Source: DASSUW01 sp963844205 (lineage in GTDB: Bacteria > Actinomycetota > Thermoleophilia > Solirubrobacterales > Solirubrobacteraceae). From it: a stretch of 64,000 bases of DNA. Made by a program: the position numbers and the translations under genes. The stretch spans positions 1 through 64,000 of the forward strand of contig CAWJNK010000012.1 of NCBI GenBank assembly GCA_963844205.1, in the 5' to 3' direction. The notes beneath the pieces were generated by a model that did no database searches, was not told where the DNA came from, and was given only the letters and a program-made list of their open reading frames with translations. Below, one piece after another: positions 8,230-16,516 of this stretch (positions are counted from its first letter, which is position 1; the number at the start of each line of letters is the position of its first letter).

Positions 8230-10760
8230 TCCCAGTCGCCCGCGGCGAGCGCCTGCTCCGCGAGCGGCCGCCGCTCGCGCACCGCGGCGGTCACGGCCTG
8301 GACATGCTCGGGATGGCCGAGCAGGATCCCTCCCACCGCGCGGCCCTCCTCGTCGAGCACGAGCTTGCGGTAGCGCAGCGTGCCCTCGTCGCCGATCGCG
8401 ATCTCGGTCGGCCCGTCGATCCGGCCGACCGACAGCAGCTCGACCCCGACGACCTTGAGCATGGTCACGGGCACGGTGCCCGCGTACACGCGCGAGCCGC
8501 CGACCGCGTTCTCGGCCGCCACCTCCGCCTGCTCGACGGCGACCGGCCACAGGCCGAGGACCGATCCCTGCCACTCGGCGAGGTCGCCGACGGCGAAGAT
8601 GCGCTCGTCGGAGGTGCGCAGGTGGTCGTCGACCAGCACGCCGCGCCCGACCCCCAGGCCCGCGCGGCGGGCGAGATCGACCGCCGGCTCGATGCCGGCC
8701 GCCACCAGGAACACGCCCGCCCGCACGCGGCGGCCGTCGGCGAGCGCCACCTCGCCGTCCTCGACCGCCGCGGTCCGGGCGTCGACCAGGACCTCGACGC
8801 CGAGGTTCTCGAGGTAGCTGCGCAGGAGCTCGCCCGCGGCGGCGTCGAGCTGGCGGCGCAGCAGGTACGGGCTGCGCTCGAGCACGGTTGTCCGCAGCCC
8901 GAGCTTGTGGATCGCGTACGCGGCCTCGAGACCGAGCAGGCCGCCGCCCGCGACGACGGCGTGCTCGACGCCCACGCGCTGAACGTACTCGCGGATCGCC
9001 AGCGCGTCCGACGCCGTGCGGAGCACGAACGAGCCCGGCCCGCCGAAGCCCGCGACCTCGGGCACGTACGCCTCGGAGCCGGTGGCGAGGATGAGCCGGT
9101 CGAACGGCAGCCGCTCGCCGGTGCCGAGCACCACCTGCCCGGCGTCGCGGTCGATCTCCAGCGCACGCGTGTTGAGCCAGCACGTGACGCGGTTGTCGTC
9201 GTACCAGGCGTCCGGCAGCAGGTGCAGGCCGACCATCGCCGAACGGCCGTAGATCAGCCGCGAGATGCCCATGCGGTTGTAGAGCGGGTGCGGCTCGGCG
9301 GCGACGACGTCGATCGCGCAGTCGGGGTGGCGGCGGCGCACGTGGTCGGCGGCGGTCACGCCGGCGATCCCGTTGCCGACCACCACCACGCGGCGCACGT
9401 CGGGATCGAACGGGAACGCGATCGCGACGACCACGTTGGAGTCGCGCCGCGGGGTCGTGGAGACCGTCACGGGACCTTGCACGCGCGCGCAGCAGGCCAT
9501 CCGGTTGAGCGCGGGATCGAGCCCGAGCCGCTCCAGCGTCGCCTTCTCGTCGCCCGCGATCGGCGAGAGGTTCTCCATGCCGCTGATCACGCTCACCGGG
9601 TCGGCGCCGCAGACGCCCATCCGGCAGCCGGCCTCGATCGGCTGGTCGGCGCTCTCGGCCAGGTCAAGCAGTGGCGTGCCCGGCTTGGCGACGATCCGCG
9701 GGCCGTCCTCGAACGCGACCTCGGGACCGCCGTCCAACGCACGCCGGGCGCCCCGGCCCAGGCGCGCCACCCGCGGCGGGGTCGGCAGCCCCTGGCGCTC
9801 GAGGAACACGCGCTCCTTGGCAAACGTCCGCCGCAGCCATTCGACGGTCAGCGCCAGCACCAGCGCGCGCAGCGGCCACGCGATCCAGTCCGGTCCCGGC
9901 GCCGCCCACCAGTAGAAGAGGTTGATGGCCACGGCGGCGTAGACGGCGGCGAGCTTGGGCACGGTCGCGGGCAGCAGCGCCTCGAGCGCGAGGAACGAGC
10001 CCGCGCTGGCGGCGACGGCGAGCGCCATGCGGGCAAGGTGCTCGCCCGCTGCGCCCGGCTCCGGCACGGTGAAGAACGCGATGACGAGGCCGGGGAACGC
10101 CGCCACGAACAGCTTGCGCGTGGTGCTCCACTGCCGGTCGCCGTCGTGGATGTCGGCCAGGAACGCGACCTTCGGGTTGAAGTCGTAGCAGTTCTTCGTG
10201 CACCCGACGCAGGGGTGGCAATGGGAGTTCGGGACGGTGGCGAACGGCGTCTGGCCGTACATCCGCTGGACCGGCAGCATCGGGCACAGCGACGAGCACC
10301 AGCCGCTCTTGCCCTTGAGCACGTAGCCGCCGGCGAACGCGGCGACCAGCGCGCCGCCGATCAGCGCCGCGGTCGCCGGGCCGGAGTCCTCGAACAGCAG
10401 GGGACGGGAGAAGACCGCGAGCAGGAAGACAGCGATGCCGACGATCGGGGCGTAGGTCCGGAACCACGCCGGCGCGGTGATCCCGCGCGTGAAGCCGAGC
10501 ACCCGCGGGACCTGGTTCGTCGCCGCCAGCGGGCACACGTTGCGCCACAGCCCGGGCGCGACGAACCACACCAGCGGCAGCAGCGGGACCAGGAGTCCCC
10601 ACCAGAGGTCGAGACCGGTGGCCGGGTCGGCGACCAGGAGCGCGCAGATGCCGAGCGTGAAGAGCACCGATGCGACGCGGATGGCCCGCCACGCCGCGTG
10701 CGGGAGCACGTCCTCGATCTGCGTGTAGTTGGGGAACGGGTCCGCCGGGCCCGCGCCCAT
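8214..10760 (-). CDS. membrane Fe-S / ferredoxin / FAD-NAD(P)H oxidoreductase fusion
   Basis: 848 aa with three parts. Residues 1 to about 310 are a multi-helix membrane region with cysteine clusters NVCPL (about 74), GWCSSLCP (about 155) and HCHPCVGCTKNC (about 179-190), like the Fe-S membrane proteins of the NapH/NosR type. Residues about 335-440 are a plant-type 2Fe-2S ferredoxin domain (GCRMGVCGAD). Residues about 450-848 are an FAD/NAD(P)H reductase of the NirB/rubredoxin-reductase type, with VVVVGNGIAGVTAADHV and VVAGGGLLGLEAAYAI as dinucleotide-binding motifs. The order suggests electron flow between NAD(P)H and a membrane carrier. It starts at the stop codon of a cyclic-nucleotide-binding protein (TGATG), so the two are co-translated. 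The acceptor is unknown. Confidence 0.85.
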   Translation of the reverse strand: MGAGPADPFPNYTQIEDVLPHAAWRAIRVASVLFTLGICALLVADPATGLDLWWGLLVPLLPLVWFVAPGLWRNVCPLAATNQVPRVLGFTRGITAPAWFRTYAPIVGIAVFLLAVFSRPLLFEDSGPATAALIGGALVAAFAGGYVLKGKSGWCSSLCPMLPVQRMYGQTPFATVPNSHCHPCVGCTKNCYDFNPKVAFLADIHDGDRQWSTTRKLFVAAFPGLVIAFFTVPEPGAAGEHLARMALAVAASAGSFLALEALLPATVPKLAAVYAAVAINLFYWWAAPGPDWIAWPLRALVLALTVEWLRRTFAKERVFLERQGLPTPPRVARLGRGARRALDGGPEVAFEDGPRIVAKPGTPLLDLAESADQPIEAGCRMGVCGADPVSVISGMENLSPIAGDEKATLERLGLDPALNRMACCARVQGPVTVSTTPRRDSNVVVAIAFPFDPDVRRVVVVGNGIAGVTAADHVRRRHPDCAIDVVAAEPHPLYNRMGISRLIYGRSAMVGLHLLPDAWYDDNRVTCWLNTRALEIDRDAGQVVLGTGERLPFDRLILATGSEAYVPEVAGFGGPGSFVLRTASDALAIREYVQRVGVEHAVVAGGGLLGLEAAYAIHKLGLRTTVLERSPYLLRRQLDAAAGELLRSYLENLGVEVLVDARTAAVEDGEVALADGRRVRAGVFLVAAGIEPAVDLARRAGLGVGRGVLVDDHLRTSDERIFAVGDLAEWQGSVLGLWPVAVEQAEVAAENAVGGSRVYAGTVPVTMLKVVGVELLSVGRIDGPTEIAIGDEGTLRYRKLVLDEEGRAVGGILLGHPEHVQAVTAAVRERRPLAEQALAAGDWDQALR

Positions 10761-11212
10761 CAGCTCACGCCGTCCTCGATCAGGTCCGTGAGGAACCGCA
10801 GGCGCAGCGAGACGATGCGCCCGAGGTCGAACAGCATCGCGCGCGCGAGCTCGGGGTGGCGGCCGGCGAGCGTCTCGAACGCCTCGAGGCTCAGGCGGCG
10901 CAGCTCGCCGTCGCTGCGCGCGACCAGGGTGAGGGAGCGGCGTCCGCCGTCCAGGAACGCGACCTCGCCGACCACCGACGGGGCGTCGATGGTGCGGAAC
11001 GCGGCGCCCGAGGCGACGGCGAGCGTCCCCGCGGTCAGCAGGTACAGCGCGCGGTCGTCTTCGCCGGCGCGGATCACGACTTCGCCGGCTGAGAACCGCC
11101 GCGTCTCCGTGTGGGCGAGCACGACCGCCCAGTCCTCCTCGCCGCGGTCGGGCAGGAACGTCAGGCTGCTGTCGGCGGGGTCCTCCGTCGGGTAGTCGAA
11201 GTAGGAGCTCAC
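10760..11212 (-). CDS. cyclic-nucleotide-binding domain protein without HTH
   Basis: 150 aa from a GTG at 11212 (GTG at 11221 also possible). Upstream open frame lies in the divergent gene and is not used. The single domain is a cNMP-binding beta barrel (TRRFSAGEVVIRAGEDDRAL, then the glycine-rich VVGEVAFLDGGRRSLTL) and a C-terminal helix. It stops at about where a Crp/Fnr DNA-binding domain would begin, so it is not a complete transcription factor. Direct coupling to the oxidoreductase suggests that it gates or tethers that enzyme in response to a ligand; that role is inferred. Confidence 0.78.
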   Translation of the reverse strand: MSSYFDYPTEDPADSSLTFLPDRGEEDWAVVLAHTETRRFSAGEVVIRAGEDDRALYLLTAGTLAVASGAAFRTIDAPSVVGEVAFLDGGRRSLTLVARSDGELRRLSLEAFETLAGRHPELARAMLFDLGRIVSLRLRFLTDLIEDGVS

Positions 11213-11221
11213 CTGGCCCAC

Positions 11222-11227
11222 TAGGAT
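11222..11227 (+). promoter_or_regulatory. TANNNT -10 box, leaderless start
   Basis: TAGGAT lies seven bases before the ATG at 11235. The divergent genes are only about 20 bases apart, so both promoters must extend into the opposite coding region. Confidence 0.45.
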
Positions 11228-11234
11228 CTCACCG

Positions 11235-11498
11235 ATGGCACTGGTGCGACTCCGCGGCCCGCTCAAGCGACTGGCCGGCGACCGCTCCGAGCACACGATC
11301 GACGGCGGGTCGGTGGGCGAGCTGCTCGCCGAGATCGAGCGCGCCCACCCGGCCACCAAGGGCTGGATCCTCGACGAGGGCGGCACGCTGCGCCGGCACA
11401 TCAACGTGTTCGTGAACGGCGAGCTCGGCGCGCAGGACACGCGTGTCGACGACGACGACAGCATCGACGTCCTGCCGGCGATCTCGGGTGGCCGATGA
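11235..11498 (+). CDS. MoaD/ThiS-like ubiquitin-fold protein
   Basis: 87 aa beta-grasp protein ending in PAISGGR. The Gly-Gly pair is the usual sulfur-carrier tail, here followed by one extra Arg that would need removal or tolerance before thiocarboxylation. The middle has the FVNGEL and DDDDSIDVLPAISGG features of MoaD-like proteins. It overlaps the beta-propeller gene by ATGA. No moaE, thiG or E1-like gene is nearby, so a role in molybdopterin or thiamin synthesis cannot be assumed; the pairing with a propeller protein suggests a different pathway. Confidence 0.82.
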   Translation: MALVRLRGPLKRLAGDRSEHTIDGGSVGELLAEIERAHPATKGWILDEGGTLRRHINVFVNGELGAQDTRVDDDDSIDVLPAISGGR

Positions 11499-12556
11499 CC
11501 GAGCTGCTGGTGGGGACCAAGAAGGGGCTGTTCGTGCTCGAGGGCGAGCCGGGCGCCGAGTTCGAGCCGACGGCGCGGGCGTTCGCGGGCGAGCCGGTCG
11601 AGTACGCGCTGCGGACGCCCTCAGGGCGGATCCTAGCCTCGGTCACGTCGCCGTTCTACGGCCCGAAGATCTTCTTCACCGACGACCCGGCGGGAGAGTG
11701 GGAGCAGGCGGAGGGCGTCGCGCTCCCCGAGAGCGGCGACGCGGTGCTCGAGCGGGTGTGGGTGATGGTGGCCGGCGACGAGGACGGGACGATCTACGCG
11801 GGCGGCGACCCCGGCGTCCTGTTCGTGAGCCGCGACGGCGGCGCGACGTTCGAGCTCAACCGCGGGCTGTGGGAGGAGCCGAGCCGGCGCGACTGGCAGC
11901 CGGGCGCGGGCGGCATGTGCCTGCACTCGATCTCCACCTGGCCAGGCGAGCCGGACCGGCTCGCGATCGCGATCTCGGCCGCCGGCGTCTGGCTCACCGA
12001 CGACGGCGGCGCGAGCTGGCGTCGCGGCAACCAGGGCCTGGTGGCGCGCTACATCCCCGACGACGCCCCGCCCGACCAGGTCGCGCTGTGCGTGCACCGG
12101 ATCCATCGGGCGGCCACGCGGCCGGAGCGCATCTTCATGCAGTTCCACGGCGGCGTTTACCGGTCCGACGACGCCGGCGAGACGTGGAACGACATCGCTG
12201 ACGGCCTGCCGTCCGACTTCGGGTTCGCGCTCGCCGTCGACCCGGCCGACGCCGACAGCGCCTACGTCATCCCGCTGGAGGCCGACATCGACCGCGTGAC
12301 GCCCGAGGGCAAGGTGCGGGTGTACGAGACGCGCGACGCCGGCGCGAGCTGGACGCCGCGCGGCGACGGGCTGCCGAGCGAGAACGCGTACCTGACAGTG
12401 CTGCGCGAGGCGATGGACTGGACCGGCGAGGGTCCCGGGCTCGAGCTCTACTTCGGCGCCACGTCGGGCGCCGTGTACGGGTCGGGCGACGCGGGAGCGA
12501 CGTGGTTCGAGGTCGCCGAGAACCTCCCGCCGGTTTACTCGATCACCGCACGCTGA
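11495..12556 (+). CDS. BNR/sialidase-like beta-propeller protein
   Basis: 353 aa made of repeated blades. Asp-box-like turns (S-x-D-x-G-x-T-W) are visible as SRDGGATFE, TDDGGASWR, SDDAGETWN, TRDAGASWT and GSGDAGATWF. No signal peptide is seen, so it is probably cytosolic, unlike secreted sialidases. Automatic names such as exo-alpha-sialidase would overstate what is known; no catalytic residues can be assigned. It is co-translated with the MoaD-like gene, and the pair is the functional unit to test. Confidence 0.8.
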   Translation: MTELLVGTKKGLFVLEGEPGAEFEPTARAFAGEPVEYALRTPSGRILASVTSPFYGPKIFFTDDPAGEWEQAEGVALPESGDAVLERVWVMVAGDEDGTIYAGGDPGVLFVSRDGGATFELNRGLWEEPSRRDWQPGAGGMCLHSISTWPGEPDRLAIAISAAGVWLTDDGGASWRRGNQGLVARYIPDDAPPDQVALCVHRIHRAATRPERIFMQFHGGVYRSDDAGETWNDIADGLPSDFGFALAVDPADADSAYVIPLEADIDRVTPEGKVRVYETRDAGASWTPRGDGLPSENAYLTVLREAMDWTGEGPGLELYFGATSGAVYGSGDAGATWFEVAENLPPVYSITAR

Positions 12557-12558
12557 GG

Positions 12559-12564
12559 TAGCCT
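12559..12564 (+). promoter_or_regulatory. TANNNT -10 box, leaderless start
   Basis: TAGCCT lies seven bases before the ATG at 12572 in the 15-base gap after the propeller gene. Confidence 0.45.
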
Positions 12565-12571
12565 GCGACGC

Positions 12572-13357
12572 ATGCTCGCCAGCCTGGATGGAGCGATCGG
12601 ACCTGCCGAGGAGGCGCGGATCCCGGTCACCGACGAGGGCCTCACGCGCGGCGACGGCGCGTTCGAGGTCATGCGCCTGTACGGGGGGCGGCCGTTCGCG
12701 CTCGAAGACCACTTTGCGCGACTCGACCGCACGTGCTCGGGCCTGCGGCTGCCCTACGACGCGGCCGCGCTGCGCGGTGAGATCGACGCGCTGCTCGAGG
12801 CTGCCGGCGCGGTCGACGCGCTGCTCCGCGTGGTCCTCACCCGCGGCGAGCGGCGGATCTTGACTGTGGAGCCGCTACCGGAGCGTCCGGCCGTTGCGAG
12901 GGTGGCGACCGTCACGTACGCCACGACCCGCGTGCTCGACGGGCTGAAGACGCTCTCCTACGCCGGCAACATGCTCGCCGGCCGGCTGGCGCGCGAGCGC
13001 GGGTTCGACGAGGCGCTGCTCGTGACGCCGCATGGGCGCGTGCTCGAAGGGCCGACGTGGTCGTTCTTCTGGGTCGCGGGCGGGCGGCTCTACACGCCGC
13101 CGCTCGAGGACCACATCCTCGCCTCCATCACGCGCGCGTACGTGCTCGAGGAGTGCGACGGTGAGGAGCGGCCCTGCACGCTCGACGACGTGGCGGCGGC
13201 CGAGGAGGCGTTCATCGCCTCGACGGTGCGCGAGGCGATGCCGATCGCCGCGGTCGACGACATCTCGCTCCCCGCCGCTCCCGGCCCGGTCACGGTCGAC
13301 GCGGGCGAGCGGCTGGTGCGGCGGATCGAGCGCGAGCTGGCGGCCGCCGCGGCGTAG
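12572..13357 (+). CDS. class IV PLP aminotransferase / aminodeoxychorismate lyase-like
   Basis: 261 aa of the branched-chain aminotransferase/PabC fold. The PLP-binding Lys is in DGLKTLSYAGNMLAGRLAR, and the phosphate-binding EEAFIASTVREAMPIAAVD region follows at about 210-230. The length and LKTLSY motif fit 4-amino-4-deoxychorismate lyase (folate synthesis) better than IlvE, but D-amino-acid or branched-chain transaminase activity is possible. There is no pabA or pabB nearby, so I leave the symbol blank. Confidence 0.8.
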   Translation: MLASLDGAIGPAEEARIPVTDEGLTRGDGAFEVMRLYGGRPFALEDHFARLDRTCSGLRLPYDAAALRGEIDALLEAAGAVDALLRVVLTRGERRILTVEPLPERPAVARVATVTYATTRVLDGLKTLSYAGNMLAGRLARERGFDEALLVTPHGRVLEGPTWSFFWVAGGRLYTPPLEDHILASITRAYVLEECDGEERPCTLDDVAAAEEAFIASTVREAMPIAAVDDISLPAAPGPVTVDAGERLVRRIERELAAAAA

Positions 13358-13362
13358 AAGTA

Positions 13363-13479
13363 CTACCGCCGGCGGGCCGTCTGGCCGCCGGTGTGCCAGT
13401 CGACGTACCACAGCACGTAGCCGACGCCGGCCAGCATGCCTTGTACCGTGCCGCGGACGCTTCCGAAGATCGTCGACAT
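13363..13479 (-). CDS. small hypothetical protein, 38 aa
   Basis: A 39-codon frame (ATG at 13479, TAG at 13363-13365) fills the gap between the aminotransferase and wecB genes. Nearly all codons end in G or C, as in the real genes around it. The peptide has a hydrophobic centre (MLAGVGYVLWYVDW) and a basic tail (ARRR). It could be a small membrane-associated peptide. No ribosome binding site is clear. Codon bias and neat fit between neighbours are the only evidence. Confidence 0.4.
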   Translation of the reverse strand: MSTIFGSVRGTVQGMLAGVGYVLWYVDWHTGGQTARRR

Positions 13480-13506
13480 GTCTAGACAGGCTCAATACCC
13501 CGATCC

Positions 13507-14581
13507 GTGCGCGTAGTCACGGTCATAGGCAACCGGCCGCAGTTCGTGAAGGCGGCGGCGGTCTCCGACCGGCTGCGGGCGGGGGCGCGGGAGGTGCTCG
13601 TCCACACCGGGCAGCACTACGACGACGAGCTCTCGCGCGTGTTCTTCGACGAGCTGGAGCTCCCGCGGCCGGACCATCAGCTGGACGTGGGCGGCGGCAC
13701 CAACACGTCGCAGACGGCGCGGATGCTGGAGCGGCTGGAGCCGCTGCTGGCCGCCGAGCGGCCGGACGCGCTGCTCATCTACGGCGACACGAACTCGACG
13801 CTGGCGGGCGCCCTGGCGGGCGCCCAGGCGGGGGTGCCGGTCGCGCACGTGGAGGCCGGGATGCGCTCCTACGACCGGACGATGCCGGAGGAGCTCAACC
13901 GCGTGCTCGCCGATCACGCCTCGTCGCTGCTGCTGTGCTCATCCGAGCGAGCGGCGGAGACTCTGCTGGCGGAGGGCGTGGCCGGTGCGGTCGTGGTCGT
14001 GGGGGACGTGATGGTCGACGTCGCGAACCTCCTGGCGCCGCGGGCGCGGGTACGGACGGCGGCGCTCGAGGCGCTCGACGTGCGGCCGGGCGAGTACCTG
14101 CTGGCCACGGCCCACCGGGCCGGCAACGTCGACGACCCGGCGCGGCTGGCCCGGCTGGTGGAGGTGCTGCTGGCGGTGCCGGGGCCGGTGGTGCTCCCGC
14201 TGCACCCGCGCACGCGCGCGCGGCTCGAGGCCGCGGGCCTGCTCGCGCGGCTCGCGGGCGCGGGTCCGGCTCGCGCCGCCGCTCGGCTACCTCGACTTCA
14301 CGGCGCTGCTGCTCCACGCGCGGGCGGTGCTCACCGACTCGGGTGGCGTGCAGAAGGAGGCCTACCTGGCCGGGGTCCGGTGTCTGACCCTGCGGTCGGT
14401 GACCGAGTGGACGGAGACCGTCGAGGCGGGCTGGAACGCGCTCGTGGATCTCGACGCCGAGGCCGCCGTGCGGGCGCTGGAGCGGCCGCTGCCGGCCGAA
14501 CGCCCGCCGCTCTACGGCGACGGCCGGGCCGGCGAGCGGGTGGTGGAGGCGCTGCGGGCGACGATAGAGTCGCGCGCATGA
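13507..14581 (+). CDS. wecB: UDP-N-acetylglucosamine 2-epimerase (frameshifted in this sequence)
   Basis: The first frame (13507 to about 14262) carries TVIGNRPQFVKAAAVSDRLR, HTGQHYDDELS, YGDTNSTLAGA and HVEAGMRSYDRTMPEELNR, all diagnostic for the non-hydrolysing epimerase that interconverts UDP-GlcNAc and UDP-ManNAc for cell-wall and surface polymers. The frame then shifts at a GGG run (14262-14264). The remaining part (VLTDSGGVQKEAYLAGVRC and the C-terminus) continues in another frame to 14581. Removing one G restores a 357-aa protein of normal length. A homopolymer sequencing error is more likely than a true mutation, since both halves are well conserved. It overlaps the RDD gene by ATGA. 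Confidence 0.88.
14565..14570 (+). promoter_or_regulatory. TANNNT box upstream of the RDD gene
   Basis: TAGAGT within GATAGAGT ends seven bases before the ATG at 14578. It may be an internal leaderless promoter inside the wecB 3' end. Confidence 0.35.
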
Positions 14582-15174
14582 GCGATCCGCCGCTTCCGCA
14601 GCGTCCGACCGCGGCACCCGAGACTCCCGGCTACACCACGACGCCGCCGCCGGGCGCCGGCGGGCCGCCGATCGCCTCGTTCGGCCAGAGCCCGGTCGCC
14701 GATCGGATGGTCCTAGCCGGCTGGTGGTCGCGGGTCGGCGCGGCGGTCATCGACGGCCTGATCGTCGGGATCGGCGGCCTGCTGCTGCTGATCGCGATCA
14801 CCGCGCCGTTCTCGATCGGCTTCTTCGCCGACGACGACGTGGGCGTCGTCTCGATCCTCGTCGGCCTGTCGTTTGCGGTGATCTGCGTGTCGATCATGGC
14901 GCTGCTGTACGCGCCGGCGCTGATGGCCCGGACGGACGGCAAGACGCTCGGCCGGATGGCGGTCGGGATCCGCGTCGTGCGGGCGAAGGGCGAGCCGATG
15001 ACGTTCGGGTTCGCGATGCTGCGCGAGGTCGCGGTCAAGGCGCTCCTGTTCGGGATCGCGGGCAGCCTCACTGGCGGCCTGGCCAACCTGGCCGACGTCC
15101 TGTGGCCGCTGTGGGACGAGGAGAACCGGGCGCTTCACGACTTCGTCGTGGACACGCGCGTCGTCAAGGACTAG
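14578..15174 (+). CDS. RDD-family membrane protein
   Basis: 198 aa. A Pro/Thr-rich cytoplasmic N-terminus (1-45) leads to the RDD domain: WWSRVGAAVIDGLIVG (the R and D of the family name), three to four membrane helices, and the typical DGKTLGRMAVGIRVVRAKGE loop. Family members are poorly characterised membrane proteins, some implicated in ion transport. It overlaps wecB by four bases and ends just before the convergent purA. Confidence 0.88.
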   Translation: MSDPPLPQRPTAAPETPGYTTTPPPGAGGPPIASFGQSPVADRMVLAGWWSRVGAAVIDGLIVGIGGLLLLIAITAPFSIGFFADDDVGVVSILVGLSFAVICVSIMALLYAPALMARTDGKTLGRMAVGIRVVRAKGEPMTFGFAMLREVAVKALLFGIAGSLTGGLANLADVLWPLWDEENRALHDFVVDTRVVKD

Positions 15175-15187
15175 GCGGGTCCGCCCG

Positions 15188-16507
15188 CTACGCGGGGGTC
15201 GTAGCGCGCGCCGCGACGCTCTCGCGGCCGGCCTCGGTGAAGAACGTCTGCTCGCGGCCGGGACCGACGCCCACGAGCGCGATCGGCACGCCCACGAACT
15301 CGGCGATGGAGGCGAGGTAGTCGCGCGCCGCCTGCGGGAGGTCGCGCTCGTCGCGGCACTCTCCGAGGTCCTCCTCCCAGCCGGGAAGCTGCTCGTAGTC
15401 GCCGGCCGCGTGGTGCATCACGGTCTGGTGGTAGGGATAGGCGTCGAAGCTCGCCTCCTCGACGCCGCGGTAGCGCGTGCAGACGTTGAGGGTGCCGAGG
15501 CCGGTCAGCACGTCGAGCTTCGTGATCGCCAGGTGGTCGAGGCCGTTGATGCGGGCGGCGTAGCGGAGGGCGACGAGGTCGATCCAGCCGACGCGCCGGG
15601 CCCGGCCGGTGGTCGTCCCGTACTCGCCGCCGGCCTCGCGCATGGCGTTGCCGAGGTCGTCGTCGAGCTCGGTCGGGAACGGGCCGGAGCCGACGCGGGT
15701 CGCGTACGCCTTGGCGACGCCCCAGACCTCGTCGATGTCCTTCGGCCCGACCCCGGCGCCCGCGCAGGCGCTGCCGGCCACGACGTTGGAGCTCGTGACG
15801 AAGGGGTACGTGCCGTGGTCGATGTCGAGCAGCGTGCCCTGCGCGCCCTCGAACACGACGGTGCCGCCGTTGTCGAGCACGTCCCAGGTGAGTCGCGCGG
15901 TGTCGCTGATGTACTGCTCGATGCGATGGCCGTAGGTGAGGTAGTCCTCGGTCATCGACTGCAAATCGAGCTCCGGGGACTTGGCGAAGGGGCGCAGGCT
16001 GAGGCGCTTGGGATCCATCGCCGCGAAGATCTTCTTGCGCAGGATCTTCTCGTCCAGCAGGTCCTGCACGCGGATGCCGAGGCGGGCCGCCTTGTCGGCG
16101 TAGCAGGGGCCGATGCCGCGGCGCGTGGTGCCGATCTGGAGCTTGCCGAGCTTGGCCTCGCCCGCGTGGTCGAGCAGCCGGTGGTAGGGCATGATCAGGT
16201 GCGCGTTGGCGCTGATCCGCAGGCCCGACAGGTCGATGCCCTTGGCGCGCAGCTCGTCGAGCTCGCCGGTCAGGACCTTGGGGTCGATCACGACGCCGTT
16301 GCCGATCGCGCACAGCCGGCCGGGGTAGAGGATCCCGGACGGGATCAGGTGGAACTTCCACTTCGTCCCTTCGCGGACGATCGTGTGGCCGGCGTTGTTG
16401 CCGCCCTGGAAGCGGATGACCATGTCCGCGTGCTCGGCGAAGAGGTCGGTGATCTTCCCCTTGCCCTCATCGCCCCACTGGGCGCCCACGATGACGATGC
16501 CGGCCAT
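15188..16507 (-). CDS. purA: adenylosuccinate synthetase
   Basis: 439 aa, normal length. It joins IMP and aspartate using GTP to form adenylosuccinate in AMP synthesis. The N-terminal QWGDEGKGKITD is the GTP-binding signature, followed by NNAGHTIV; RRGIGPCYADKAARLGIRV and the C-terminal KLDVLTGLGTLNVC region are also standard. It is the last gene of the block dnaB-dnaC-purA on the minus strand, with only nine bases after the dnaC stop. Confidence 0.97.
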   Translation of the reverse strand: MAGIVIVGAQWGDEGKGKITDLFAEHADMVIRFQGGNNAGHTIVREGTKWKFHLIPSGILYPGRLCAIGNGVVIDPKVLTGELDELRAKGIDLSGLRISANAHLIMPYHRLLDHAGEAKLGKLQIGTTRRGIGPCYADKAARLGIRVQDLLDEKILRKKIFAAMDPKRLSLRPFAKSPELDLQSMTEDYLTYGHRIEQYISDTARLTWDVLDNGGTVVFEGAQGTLLDIDHGTYPFVTSSNVVAGSACAGAGVGPKDIDEVWGVAKAYATRVGSGPFPTELDDDLGNAMREAGGEYGTTTGRARRVGWIDLVALRYAARINGLDHLAITKLDVLTGLGTLNVCTRYRGVEEASFDAYPYHQTVMHHAAGDYEQLPGWEEDLGECRDERDLPQAARDYLASIAEFVGVPIALVGVGPGREQTFFTEAGRESVAARATTPA

Positions 16508-16516
16508 TGCGGGTGA

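Noticed and set aside
7869..11195. 1108-codon plus-strand frame
   Set aside because: It runs opposite the oxidoreductase and cNMP genes and has no recognisable domain; the minus strand carries the motifs.
11213..11464. N-terminal extension of the cNMP-binding protein
   Set aside because: The extra 84 codons lie on the opposite strand of the MoaD-like gene, are Ser/Arg-rich and match no domain.
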